A stretch of DNA of 64,000 nt from Hanleya hanleyi (Eukaryota; Mollusca; Polyplacophora; Lepidopleurida; Hanleyidae), in contig JAVTVY010018870.1 in assembly GCA_036873755.1 (NCBI GenBank), positions 1 through 64,000 on the forward strand. Direction: 5' to 3'. Below, one piece after another: positions 20,158 through 30,864 of the stretch; positions within the stretch are counted from its first letter, which is position 1, and every line of letters starts with the position of its first letter. A program made the position numbers and the translations under genes. Under the pieces are notes generated by a model, which did no database searches, was not told the DNA's origin, and worked only from the letters and a program-made list of their open reading frames with translations.

Positions 20158-21117
20158 CTACACCGTGTTGTAGTCTTGCTTTGTTTTTACGACAGGCTGT
20201 AATTTCGTGTCGTAAAACGTCCCTAGCAACGGTTTCCCTGGAAGATCTTCCAGTTCATAGACTCGCTGCTGTCGGGATAGTCGCCGTTTAATCAGGAAGT
20301 GCTCATCGCTCCAGTTGGGCAAGTAACTTTTCTCAAATTGACCTTTGACTTTACTGATCCGTACAGGGTCCCCAACCTTGAACACCTCCTTCGGTGTTCG
20401 CTGCGATTGCCTGGGGTACAAGACACGCCGGATTTGCGTTTCATTGCGTTGGGTGACGGTAATGGGGGCTCTCTCTATACTCCGCTGATAGGCTCGATTG
20501 TATCCACTCACAAGTTTCGGGAGAACATCGATGTACCGCCTTGTATTCTTATAGGTGAAATATTTATACATGCGGCCTTTGAATGTCCTGTTGAACCTTG
20601 CCACAACGGAAGCCTTGGTCTCGTTGTACGTATGGAAGAAAAACACCTACTGGGCTTTCAGAAACTGTCGAAACGGTCTGTTGAGAAATTCCGTGCCTTC
20701 GTCGGTTTGCAAATACAAGGGTTTGCGCCCGGTCTTGAAGATGTCCTTGAAAGCCGCTATGAGATTCGCATCCGTTTTCGTCCGGATGGGTACCACCCAC
20801 GCATACTTCGACAGGATATCGATGCACGTCAAGATATACCGATTCCCATCGTTGTGTTTGGCAAAGGCGCTCATATCGACCAAATCCGCTTGCCATTGGG
20901 CATCTATACCACCCACGATGCCCCGGTTTCGTAGAAAATGGCGACGGACAGATCGATGTAAGGTATAGGTGTCTTGTTTTTTTAACCAATCTCGGACTTG
21001 GGCACGTTGTATCCCCTGGGGTTTGGCCGCTCGATAGAGAGCCGAAAATGCACTATAGGCCGGCGGACTGTCGGGACTGTAGTATAAGTTATCCAACACC
21101 TTCTCCCAGCTCTTCAT
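20158..21117 (-). pseudogene. Maverick retroviral-type integrase, inactivated
   Basis: The enzyme would insert the element by DDE transfer chemistry. The frame has 319 codons with one in-frame TAG (codon 157, 20647-20649). Visible parts: an N-terminal DNA-binding-like region, the core with D78 (QWQADLVDMSAF), ILTCIDILSKYAW, D139 (LQTDEGTEF), then KASVVARFNRT, and a C-terminal chromo-like segment FKVGDPVRISKVKG. At codon 173 (20599-20601) the residue is Ala where the family has its catalytic Glu. The stop and the missing Glu each should abolish activity. The start at 21117 follows a TATAAATA box by about 40 nt. Confidence 0.9.
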
Positions 21118-21144
21118 GGTGACAAATGATCATGGACACTGGCT

Positions 21145-21624
21145 CTATCGTTTATTTATAACGGTATATCTAGGGCCGGAGTTTCTTTCTGATTTTCTTC
21201 GTTGGCTTCTGCCAAGCACATTGTCCATGGTAAATAACCAGTCCAACTCGTCTGATGACCGCTCTTCCTCCGTCAGCACTTGGCCCACATCTGCCACGGC
21301 ATCTTCCAATGCAGACCATAGAACAGGGTGAAGGGTAAAATGCACTGTACCTCCATCTAGCCGAGCCAATTGTGCAAAGAATGGGCCGCGTCGGATGTGC
21401 ACATCGTGACACAAGTGGATGAGATCGCCGTCCAGTTCACCAGACAACACCCGTTTGAATTTGGTCCAGCCCTCCCGGGACAGACGAATATGAGCCGGGT
21501 ACGGTTGTGTAGGGTCTGCATCACAGATGTCTCCTGCCTCCTCCATGATATCGACCTTATCCGCATAGACGTGCAGGAAGACCTCGGGTGTCAATCTGAG
21601 ATACGCCCGTACTGCCTCCGTCAT
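21145..21624 (-). CDS. Unknown Maverick-element protein, paralogue 1 (159 aa)
   Basis: I do not recognise the family. It is clearly paralogous to the next gene upstream: both have LTPxVxLHVYxDKV near the start, GWTKFKRVLSGELDGxLIH in the middle, RGPFF, an FTL-LW segment and a LTxEERS-like acidic stretch near the C-terminus. I chose the ATG at 21624 rather than 21693 because it aligns with the paralogue's start and lies after a TATA box (21665-21672). No membrane segment or catalytic motif is evident. It ends just upstream of the integrase start, same strand. Confidence 0.7.
   Translation of the reverse strand: MTEAVRAYLRLTPEVFLHVYADKVDIMEEAGDICDADPTQPYPAHIRLSREGWTKFKRVLSGELDGDLIHLCHDVHIRRGPFFAQLARLDGGTVHFTLHPVLWSALEDAVADVGQVLTEEERSSDELDWLFTMDNVLGRSQRRKSERNSGPRYTVINKR
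21153..21160 (-). promoter_or_regulatory. TATA box of the integrase gene
   Basis: TATAAATA on the minus strand, about 40 nt before the integrase ATG at 21117. It lies within the 3' end of the paralogue-1 frame. Confidence 0.5.
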
Positions 21625-21654
21625 GATCAGTACGTGAATGGTACAAGATTTGTA

Positions 21655-21672
21655 CTGTCTCTCGTATTTATA
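21655..21672 (-). promoter_or_regulatory. Promoter motif TATAAATACGAGAGACAG before paralogue 1
   Basis: The 18-mer TATAAATACGAGAGACAG lies about 40 nt before the ATG at 21624. A near-identical motif precedes paralogue 2, so it is probably a shared core promoter. Confidence 0.65.
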
Positions 21673-21710
21673 GGAAAAACCCCGTGAGATCAAAGGATCG
21701 GGTGGTCATG

Positions 21711-22211
21711 TCACTGGGCTGACAGTCTAGCCGGATAATCAATGGCATCGTCGTCTGCCTCCGCTTCATTGCTAGGTTTGGTAATTTGTTCGTTGGGTTC
21801 TGCCGCCGCTTCACTCAGGGCACGAGCCCAGCCCAACTGAACAGCTGATCGCTCGTCCGGTGTAAACAGCTGGTCCACGATAGGCACCACTTTCTCGAAG
21901 GCTGTCCACAGATCGGAGTCTAGGGTGAAACCTCGCGTAGGGTCTTGGTAACGGCCCAGGCGTGGGAAGAAGGGTCCACGGTGTACGTAGATGGCATTGT
22001 CTATGTGGATGAGGTTTCCGTCGAGCTCACCGCTCAACACCCGTTTAAATTTGGTCCAGCCGTCACTGTGTAGCGTAACCGTATTCGATACGGCCTCAGC
22101 GCGCGACCAGCAAACATGTCCACGGTCTTCAACGATGGTGACTTTATCTTCATAGACGTGTAACCCCACCAGGGGTGTAAGGGGAAGGATGGCTCGTAGG
22201 ACTGGTGACAT
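21711..22211 (-). CDS. Unknown Maverick-element protein, paralogue 2 (166 aa)
   Basis: It is paralogous to 21145-21624, sharing GWTKFKRVLSGELDG exactly, plus LTPLVGLHVYEDKV, RGPFF and a TPDERS-like acidic segment, and has a longer acidic tail (EAEADDDAIDYP). The frame is open up to 22436, but the upstream part covers duplicated promoter sequence; the ATG at 22211 aligns with paralogue 1 and follows TATA-like boxes. Tandem duplication with diverged sequence implies both were kept for some time. Function unknown; there is no similarity that I can see to capsid, protease or polymerase genes. Confidence 0.7.
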   Translation of the reverse strand: MSPVLRAILPLTPLVGLHVYEDKVTIVEDRGHVCWSRAEAVSNTVTLHSDGWTKFKRVLSGELDGNLIHIDNAIYVHRGPFFPRLGRYQDPTRGFTLDSDLWTAFEKVVPIVDQLFTPDERSAVQLGWARALSEAAAEPNEQITKPSNEAEADDDAIDYPARLSAQ

Positions 22212-22249
22212 GGTTGACCCAACGACGAAGGGTGAATGACACACACTCT

Positions 22250-22350
22250 GACTGTCTCTCGTATTTATGGTCAGGTCCCTCGGTGATATGGTTGACCCAA
22301 TGACGATCGGTGAATGACGCACACTGTGACTGACCCTCGTATATATCGGT
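22250..22350 (-). promoter_or_regulatory. Duplicated promoter motifs before paralogue 2
   Basis: Two related motifs, CATAAATACGAGAGACAG (22250-22267... reading minus) and GATATATACGAGGGTCAG (about 22330-22347), lie in a roughly 80-bp direct duplication that also repeats GGTTGACCCAA and GGTGAATGAC. A further 22-bp direct repeat, GCACATAAGCGCATCTGTGG, occurs at about 22351 and 22373. Confidence 0.6.
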
Positions 22351-22426
22351 TGCACATAAGCGCATCTGTGGAGGCACATAAGCGCATCTGTGGAGGCTCT
22401 GAAAAGCCGTTCTTTTTCTGTCGCTG

Positions 22427-22579
22427 TCATTGCCACAGCGTCAGGGTCAATAGGGCAAAGACCATTACTAGGCCAGCGAGCCGAAGCTGGTTCCGGCGTG
22501 AGCGTTCGTGGTCCATAGTCCGGGCATCAAGGATGGCTGTCATAGTCCAGTAGTGGTGGGTGATAGCACGCCTCTCCAT
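22427..22579 (-). CDS. Small membrane protein (50 aa), unknown
   Basis: A 50-codon frame begins ATGGAGAGGCG at 22579. The product is basic in the middle (DHERSRRNQLR) and ends in a single hydrophobic segment (LAGLVMVFALLTLTLW), as expected of a tail-anchored membrane peptide. It lies between other genes of the element, same strand. No family recognised; a chance frame of this length is possible. Confidence 0.45.
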   Translation of the reverse strand: MERRAITHHYWTMTAILDARTMDHERSRRNQLRLAGLVMVFALLTLTLWQ

Positions 22580-22624
22580 TGAGTGCACTCTGTCGAGGAC
22601 TGCTTCTGTGAACTCTTTCAGGAT

Positions 22625-22816
22625 CTAGCGTCGCCCCTCGTTGTCGTCGCCATCTCCAAATATGGACCGAACCACTGCTCGGTAATCCGTGAGTGAATTA
22701 ACCACGGTCGCATGCTGTAAAATGCGAGTCGCATAGGGATTGGTCTCCATCATGGCTCTGTAACCGTAGGAATGAGGTGTGGGATGCAGAGGGGCGTGTT
22801 TTATGGACCATGTCAC
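22625..22816 (-). CDS. Small hypothetical protein (63 aa or 42 aa)
   Basis: The frame could start at 22816 or at an internal Met pair near 22756. The C-terminal part (TRILQHATVVNSLTDYRAVV, then an acidic/basic tail) looks protein-like, and the gene sits in line with the other minus-strand genes. No family recognised. Confidence 0.35.
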   Translation of the reverse strand: MTWSIKHAPLHPTPHSYGYRAMMETNPYATRILQHATVVNSLTDYRAVVRSIFGDGDDNEGRR

Positions 22817-23603
22817 ACATGCGCGCCTATACGTAGCTCTACGGATGTAGTCCGTGATACGTACTATTCTGAATGGTTAGTTCAAAAAGAGAGCAACAAT
22901 CAAAGATTACAGGTCAATCCTTTTATTAGCCCCTCCATTACAGCACATCCACGCTGAAGGAACCACTATGGGTTTGTTTACATGCGGATTTTAAAGGTTA
23001 AAAGTTGAAGCTCATGTCAGCGGTTAAGGGTAAAGACCAGGAAGACGGCGATTGGAGACGCCTCCAACACCTATAGATTAAGTTTATTACTATAAGTTCC
23101 ATGGTTTCATGTATTTTTTTGTGCCAATACGGTTCTGGGGAAAACTGTGGGTTCCCCACTGGTCATTTATCATGGATAAATAGATGGTAATATTGTCGGA
23201 GACCCTCCTGTATACATAGATGCTTCGGAAGGGCGGACCTTTTGACCTGGATGTGACCCTTTGACCCGAAATTCATCCGCGCACTTCCGATGATGCCGCG
23301 CACTTCCGCATAACCCCCGCGCGCGCGCGCTGCGGCCGGAGCGGGGCGGGGCGGGCCGGGCCGGGAAAAACCCGGATGTTGAAAATCCGAACCCTACGTC
23401 TAAGGGAAAATTTGAACTCTTCTGTGTTCGGAGGTAGTTTTAGTGAAACCGAAAGTGACGTCACACACTTGCGCAGAACGCACCACAATGAATGACCCGG
23501 ATGTAAACAAGTCCCCGGATGAATGAACAGGTCAGTACATGCATTCATATCATTCAAATGACCTTGAACTATCACGTGACCTCTCCGTGATGGAAAAAAC
23601 TCA
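22817..23603. other. Gene-free interior of the Maverick-type element, GC-rich patch
   Basis: No gene was recognised. A (GC)n run and G-rich stretch (23320-23365, GCGCGCGCGCGC and GGCGGGGCGGGCC) stand out from the AT-rich window. Similar isolated CRE-like TGACGTCAC occurs at about 23457. Confidence 0.5.
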
Positions 23604-25246
23604 GAACCAAGCGAGTACATGCATCCCATACCCAGGTCACGCCCGATTCACGCAGAAGTGACGTCATACACCTGCGCACTCCACATGATGGAAAACCCCC
23701 AGACCCAAGTCAGTACATGCATACAGTCAGACGAGGTCAAAATACTCGCTTCTGATTGGCTGTCAAAGGTCACGATATGCAAATTTTTGAGGTCAAAGGT
23801 CAATGGTAGTGAATATACGCACTCTATATTGGAGGTCAAAGGTCAATGGGAGTCAATATACGCCCTTGAAAGGGGTTTTCCCCTAGTTTAGGGGTAAAGT
23901 CCGTGTTCCGTTTTTATATTTTTTCTGGAGAAACTTTTACATGCACCCACCCATGCACGCATGCCTCGATAAGCCTGGGGACCGATATGACCCCTTTTGG
24001 ATAGGGTTGATAGGTGTTTTCCCCTAGTTTAGGGATAAAGTCCGTGTTCCGCTTTTTATATTTTCGGGACAAATCCTAATTTCACATACACCCCCCCCCC
24101 ACTCTCAGCAGGCCCCGATAAGCCAGGGACCGATATTAGCCCTTTGGGATAGGGTTGATAGAAGTGTTTCCCTATTTTAGAGGTAAAGTCCGTGTTCCGC
24201 TTTTTATATTTTCGAGACAAATCCTCATTTTACATACACCCACCCATGACTTGCAAAATCCTTCCGTAGGGACCCCAAGTCACCGACTCAAATGGATGGA
24301 CGGCATACAAGTCCGTACATGCACTCCTAATCACGTGACCGCCGCATGATGGAAAAACCCCAGGATCAAGTCAATACATGCATTCAGTGCAACAATGTTG
24401 CAATTCGGCTGTTCGGCACGTGACAACCCCAAGCAGACGACAGCGAAATTCTGGCGGGAAAAAACCCACAGACAGGTCAGTACATGGCCTATCATGTTCC
24501 CACGGACCTCACCGAAAAGACACGGACGTACCCATCGCACCTCACCGAAAAAACACGAAGGTGAACGACATTGTAGGGAAAAACCCCACAGACAGGTCAG
24601 TACATGTCCTATCAGGTTCACAGGTCACGCCCCATTCACCCAGGCGGGAAGTGACGTCATACACATGCGCACGTGATGGAAAAACCCCAACCCTAACATG
24701 TCTAAACATGATCCACGGTCAAAGACGAGATGAAAGGATACAGGTCAACTCAAGTGCACTCATTGACCTTTGACCTCTGTCACGTGATATGTAAATTTCT
24801 GAGGTCAAAGGTCAATGGGAGGGTTAATACTGTCTATATATAATGTTGCAATTCGGGAAGCCAGGTGTTCGGCACGTGACAACCCCAGCCCAAGCAGACG
24901 ACAGCGAAATTCTGGCGGGAAAAACCTCACAGACAGGTCAGTACACGCATTCCTATCATTCAATATAAACCTTGAACTATCACGTGATCTCCTCGTGATT
25001 CCCCAAATACAGTACATGCATAGGTCACGCCCGATTCACGCAGACCGGAAGTGACGTCATACACATGCGCACGTGATGGGAAAAACCCCAACCCTAACAT
25101 ATCCAAACATGATCCAAGGTCAAAGGCGAGATGAAAGGATACAGGTCAACTCAAGTGCACTCATTGAAATTTGACCTCTGTCACGTGATATGCAAATTTC
25201 TGAGGTCAAAGGTCAAGTTGCGCTGTAATCAACCCTATATACTACT
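23604..25246 (-). repeat. Right TIR of the Maverick-type element (1.64 kb)
   Basis: Reverse complement of the left TIR, with three units of the TATAAAAAG repeat instead of four, and carrying the same AGGTCAAAGGTCA, TGACGTCA and CACGTG motifs. It ends at 25246, next to GTCGAC. Confidence 0.85.
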
Positions 25247-25252
25247 GTCGAC

Positions 25253-26454
25253 GACCCTACGAACTTTCGCTAGATCATCCTTGGAAATTGAAAACATTCG
25301 CACCTCCCCTTTTGAAATCCTAGTGACGCCCCTGTTTCGGCAGAGGTACTTTCCGTCGTTTACCGTATAAAATACATCAAACCGGGGGGGGGGGGTCCAG
25401 TCTCGATCTAGTATAAAAATGTGTCGACGTGATAACGCCTGAATGAACATGTACACATTTTACGGAGTGTCTAACAGTCCGCAATCACGTATTATAGCTA
25501 GTCCGAATTTTTATTTAACCACAGTGTTTACCGCGCAATGTATTCTCCTTGGGAAAACGGCGAATTGTTTTTGCATCGTCCTCAATATCAGCTTAGGTAG
25601 CAGTACGAGTGGATTTACTGATATATAACAACCACAACGACAACATCGTTTGGGTTTGTGTTAACTCAGAAACTCTGGCTGTGATAGGTAAATATAGGGT
25701 AAGGGGGCGTGCCATTCCTATCACAGCTCAGATTGAGTGGGTTAAATTTTCGCGATAAAATCTGCTGTTCCGAAAAGTGTCTTTTCGCAATCTTTCGCTG
25801 ACGAAAATAACGAAACGGGATATAAATAATATGCCAATTTGATACAGTTTGACCGACCTGAGCTTCTTTGTCCATGTACCATCTATCATGACTGTTTTGA
25901 TGCTGACAAAATGTGATCAAATGTATGACAAAAACCTCGATTGATTTTAACGTTTTCGCGCCTTTCTGACGTCTTGTGAGAATATGACCTTCGCTATTTT
26001 TATCTCGTGACCTTTCTGAGTGAATAAACACACCTCGCTATACAAGGGCGTCGGAAGCGGTACGGCAGGTACGGCAGGTACGGCCATGGCCGTACCACTT
26101 TTTTGCTAAAAAAAAAATAAAAAAAGCGAAGAAAGAAATAAGAAAACACAAAATAAAAAACAAACTCGAACTGCAAGCAATATAGCTTCCATTTTGAAGA
26201 AGATTTTGATCGGTCAAGAGCGTCAGTGAATTTGATAGCGGCTCTGAGCATCGACTAGCCCTTTTCGGACAATTTCGATGGAGGAAAGTAACATGTACGT
26301 TCATATGTATGATGCCGGTTGATGTTCACTTTATTTTATCAACGAAACAATTAATTTTCTTCATACGAATTCGTTGATAGCTTGTCCAATATGTCATAGA
26401 CCAACACGCTACTTTTCCCGATCCATACCCGACCTTGTGTTTCAAACAGGGCGA
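25253..26454. other. Unassigned intergenic DNA
   Basis: A G-run at about 25385 and, near 26055-26090, the motif GGTACGG repeated three times followed by GGCCATGGCC, are the only notable features. No supported gene. Confidence 0.4.
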
Positions 26455-26530
26455 GAGAGAGAATTAAGGTTTAACGTCGCGCTCAGCAATATTTCAGCTA
26501 TATAGCGACGATCAAACAAAATTCTAAATA
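26455..26530 (-). repeat. Fragment of a molluscan-type SINE
   Basis: GGTTTAACGTCGCGCTCAGC followed by AATATTTCAGCTATATAGCGAC matches the conserved 3' body common in molluscan SINEs, in complement. The head was not found. Confidence 0.5.
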
Positions 26531-29500
26531 TTCAAGTTATTAAATTAGTAATCCAACACATTAAAACATACACACATTAGAACTTAGGCAAACCGATTTC
26601 TCACAAATAACCTAAGATACCGCCTTTTTTCACGGGAGTAAAAAGATCTTTTAAAGTCAAAAATCTCTTACAACCTTAAAATCAATACAGTCGATAAAAA
26701 TATGTTTCACTGTGAGATCTTCGTGTCATGGAATATACCTTGGGACTGGCTCCTTTTTTAAAGTAACTGTTCATGAGTTAATCGTGTATGGCCGATTCTA
26801 CATCGCCTGATCATGACTTGATCGAAACGTTTCTGGCTGTTCAGTTGAGCAAGATCTCGAGCTACTGACGTCTTATTTAGTTATTTCCATTTCAGGCTCT
26901 ATCAGTCATTCGGGCTAAGGAGTCAGATTCAGCAACAACAACCAAAAAATAGACTCCTTAGCCGATGTTTTCGGGCTAGGTTTGTGTATGGAACTACTCT
27001 AACAGGTACAATGTATAGCCTAAACTAACTCATGAACTGACTGCTCCTGGTGGGTTTGATTCCCGCTGACGTCCAAATATCATTTCTTTCTCTCTCATTA
27101 ATCATCTCATTCAAAATTGGCGCATAAAGCCATGCTATAGTATAATTTATTGAGGGGGCTGGATCAGAAACAAGTCCGATAACAACAACAACAACACAGT
27201 TCCAGTCCAACAGCCTGAAAAGGCACAACTTAGCTCTATGGTAATACAGATGCCACTATGTAAATTGTTTCTCACGGAAAAGTTTGAACGTCTTCAATAA
27301 ACATATCAAGCTGAAAATTCTTCCAGGTTTTTCTGGTGCAGTATTATGCAAACGTTACATACTTCGTATATGAAGTTATTTGAAATAATGTGCCATGCAA
27401 AAAGAAAGACACAAGATAAGGAAAATCTTTGGGGTTTACATGCATGTGAGGGTTAAGTGGAAGCATGGTCAAATCAATAATCATTGATGACAAGTCCCAT
27501 AAATAATTACACAAGGAATATACATGACGTACATGACATCTGAAACTGAATGAAAGTAACTACAGAAATATGGCAATTATTTATTATGTATCACGTGTAT
27601 CATAAAATGTTGACCTAACTTACAAGTATCTCAATACACAGGAGATATATCCATTTAAAACGGGGAAATAAACACCATTTTATCCACTTTCCTAACTATA
27701 GCGTGAATGTTTTACCGTGTGTCTCCCTAATGCTGAGTGGTGCTCGGATTCCTCCGTCAAGCTCATCAATGTTTTCGACATCTCTAGTTGGTTGCTCGTG
27801 AAAGATCGTTTATGAAAGAAGTTTTGACAAAACGTTATTTCTCAATAAGATTTTTGTGTAGAAATTTTTTCATACCTTACATATAGTATATTGTAATTGA
27901 TGTCCGTCGTCTCGATCTCACTTGGTACTATATACAACATCAATTGGCAAGGTCCACTGGCAGTGCAGGGATAATGTCTTCAGAAAGAAAATTTTGTGAG
28001 AGAACACACATTCAGATAGTCTATGGTGATGCTATATTGATCATAATAGGTTCGGTCCTCTGTTCCTATCCCCTATAAATTGCGCTTCCATAATTTCTCC
28101 CATAGCGAAGTTTACATGGTTTCGTTTGAGGTTTGACGACTGATTGCAGACACATCAGCTCCTCGTGGCGTTCAATTTATTTGCCAAACTACGCACATGT
28201 AGTGACCAGAGAGATGGGAGGGATTGTTTTATTGTCTGAAAGAACCGTGCGCCTCGAGGAGCCTTGTGGTCCCGGACTGTACATGTAAATTCAATAAGAG
28301 GAAGCATGGCTGAGAAGGAACGAACGAAGCCATGTAAACGTGGCTAATATATTTCTAAGTGTATTTTGTTTTCGTCTTTGGCTCAATCAAAGTCATTCCT
28401 TATAATGGAAAGCCGATCCTACTCTGCTATGGTTACCTAAATATATGACATACGCCGAATCTTGGAGAGTATCTCCTGAAATTAATGTGGGGAAACATCT
28501 CAACAATCAGTCGATAATTTGGCCACTTATGTGTGTTCCCGAGCTATATTTTAACTGCCTTTTGACAATAATATGAATTGACCAATAATACGGTTAGGCC
28601 AGGGACAAATAAACACCCAGATTACAGTAACCCATCAACTGAAAATTAAACGCATTGCCCAGACAAGTTCAAATTGAACAACACCAACAAAGAAATTTTT
28701 CCCTGTTTACAGCATGTGTTGAGGACTGCCTGGGCTGCACTGACTGATTGTGTTAACCATTCAATAAACAGACAATTCCCCCCAATAATTCTTATTGGTA
28801 CAATTTCATATACTCGTAATACAGTCGTACAGCCCGCAGTCCCCCACACAATTCAGGCCTGTAGTATTACCAGCCAATAAACAAGGTGTAGAACAAAAAT
28901 TACATTCTTAATTATTAAAAATAAAATTTATTATTAATTACTTACATTTCTCCAAGACTTGCTTTTTAAACCACACTATAATTATTCCGTGATGAATGAA
29001 CAGTTCCAAACAGTTTAGGTTTTACCAACCAGTTCACATGTTAGCACAAGGCAAGCACAATGATCAGTGATAAAATCAGAAATACATTCAGTCCGTTTTG
29101 TAGGGAAGAAAAGACGATGATCCTAGGCTTGGTTCAGTTTTATATCCCGCTTGGGACTATATTTTATTAATTGTCTTGGTTTGTGTGCAAAAGTTCCAGA
29201 TACATTCTCCACTGCCATTGTTTAACTCTGAAAGTGCGGTCATCATTTTAGGCACTGATTTTGAGCATATCACTGTCACCAATGTACTGGTGGAGTGTAA
29301 TATGGATGTCCTACATTTCGCTATCAAATGTATGGCAGAGGTATTGGCAGCTACGCCTTTCTGATGTAATGGAGAAAGGAGTATTTTAACCCTCTTTCTG
29401 CTGTTTCTGTACAAAAGTACTGAAAACTCAGTTTTGAACAAATAGGCCTATCTTGGCCAATTAAAATACCAAAATGAATATCAATATTTCTGTCAGAGTT

Positions 29501-30344
29501 TAGTAAAACGCTTTTCTAACTGTTTTTGGAAATTTCATCACAAATTAGATTCTAACAATTTTTCCAACTTTACAGACAACACTGATACATTTAGGGTTAA
29601 TTTAACTGACCTTCTGCCTTGGCATAGAGCCAGGTTTTGTGTATGTTAAAGTCTTTCTCATACCATGAATGGACTATGATGAGATAACCTATCATCGGCT
29701 ATCGTATTCAACTGGGTTTGACCATGCAATAATAACAATCGTGTCTGTAAACTGTTGTTCCAACCGTCTTTCTGTCATTTCTCACATTTAAAACAGTCAT
29801 CATAATTCTTGGCCCTTCACCGATTGAAACTAGTTCAGTTATATTACACATGTTAAAGGATAGCTTAAATCATTTCACTTACAGTCCAGTATCTCAAGAT
29901 TTTAGTTCGATATTTTCACCAATTATTAACTTTCTTTTTACGCAGCAGCTACAGAAAATCATTCATATATTAAAATTATGAAATTAGCATTTCAATTGGT
30001 CCATACATGTACATGTATAACTTCCACTCATGACAATTCCGTGTGCTCCATATGCAAAATCTGCAGTAGTTTACTAACATAACGGTAACCAAACGAGAGT
30101 TGATTGAGCTAATATGGCTCCGTCCATAAGGTGAAATTCATGGACCCAAACATACTGGTAAGACAAGTCTTCACTCTGTAGCACTACCCAGAAAAGAGGC
30201 CTAACTAGGCATACACTCAATCCGATTAAAAGAAACCATGTAGACAAAGTCTTCACTATGGTCATATAGTGCTGCCCAGAAATGAGACCTAAATCTTTAT
30301 GATATGGGAAAGGAAAATGGTGCATGGGCATATGGATTATCCGT
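26531..30344. other. 3.8 kb of intergenic DNA, nothing recognised
   Basis: Several short frames exist but none has recognisable motifs or plausible splice context. AT-rich, no long repeat seen. Confidence 0.45.
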
Positions 30345-30553
30345 GGCCTCGTGACAGAAAAATCGACCAAAAATGCCGTTTTTGAAATGACGTCACTGTG
30401 ACGTCATCAAAGTGGCCATCTTGGATTTTTTCTGGTAGAGCTTGACCCAAGGGTATAGTGTAATAAATCTCAGCCCCCTAGCTCAAGGGGTAAGAAAAAT
30501 AATTGGGGGGGGGGGGGCTTGGACAGGTCCCAAAAAGCCCAGGCCAGATAAGG
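30345..30553 (-). mobile_element. Partial copy of the TTAA-type element
   Basis: The segment matches the complement of the left 200 bp of 14868-15688, including TGACGTCACTGTGACGTCA, a G-run and the terminus CCAGGCCAGATAAGG next to TTAA at 30554-30557. The other end is missing. Confidence 0.8.
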
Positions 30554-30557
30554 TTAA

Positions 30558-30862
30558 ACCATGCAGGCATGGATGGATTCACTTGGACGCTCCGTCGTGT
30601 TATAATGGACATTGGTCATAGAGAACACGCCTGACAATCCGTTCCTCCGCACCTTTCGACACAGGACCCTGGTGTGACCCCCATACATGGAAACCTCGCC
30701 GGAATTGCGAAATGGACATCTAATAAATATCCAGATCGTATAATATCTATTAAACAAGAAGTAATTATGTTCCCACTATAATACATAGTCATTGGCTCCA
30801 CCTGGCAACTCACTGACAACGTTCACGCAACTCTCAACTCTCACGTGTTTTTTTTTTTCAAA
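30558..30862. other. Unassigned short intergenic DNA
   Basis: No gene or repeat recognised; ends with a T-run next to the following transposon. Confidence 0.4.
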
Positions 30863-30864
30863 TA

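Larger units (their letters stand above)
17156..25246. mobile_element. Maverick/Polinton-type element, 8.09 kb, reduced
   Basis: The two ends are inverted (AGTAGTATTAGGG inward at 17156; complement of AGTAGTATATAGGG at 25246). Flanks are GTCGAA (17150-17155) and GTCGAC (25247-25252), a 6-bp duplication with one mismatch, the length known for Mavericks. Between long TIRs lie genes all on the minus strand: a truncated packaging ATPase, a membrane/Thr-rich protein, a broken retroviral-type integrase, two paralogous unknown proteins and two small proteins. Typical Mavericks are 15-25 kb with DNA polymerase B, protease and capsid genes; none was found here, so this is a deletion derivative or a minimal lineage. 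The integrase is doubly inactivated. Confidence 0.8.

Noticed and set aside
22212..22436. N-terminal extension of paralogue 2 to 22436
   Set aside because: It covers the duplicated promoter motifs and has no counterpart in paralogue 1.
23273..23629. 118-residue protein across the GC-rich patch
   Set aside because: No motif and it enters the TIR; likely chance.
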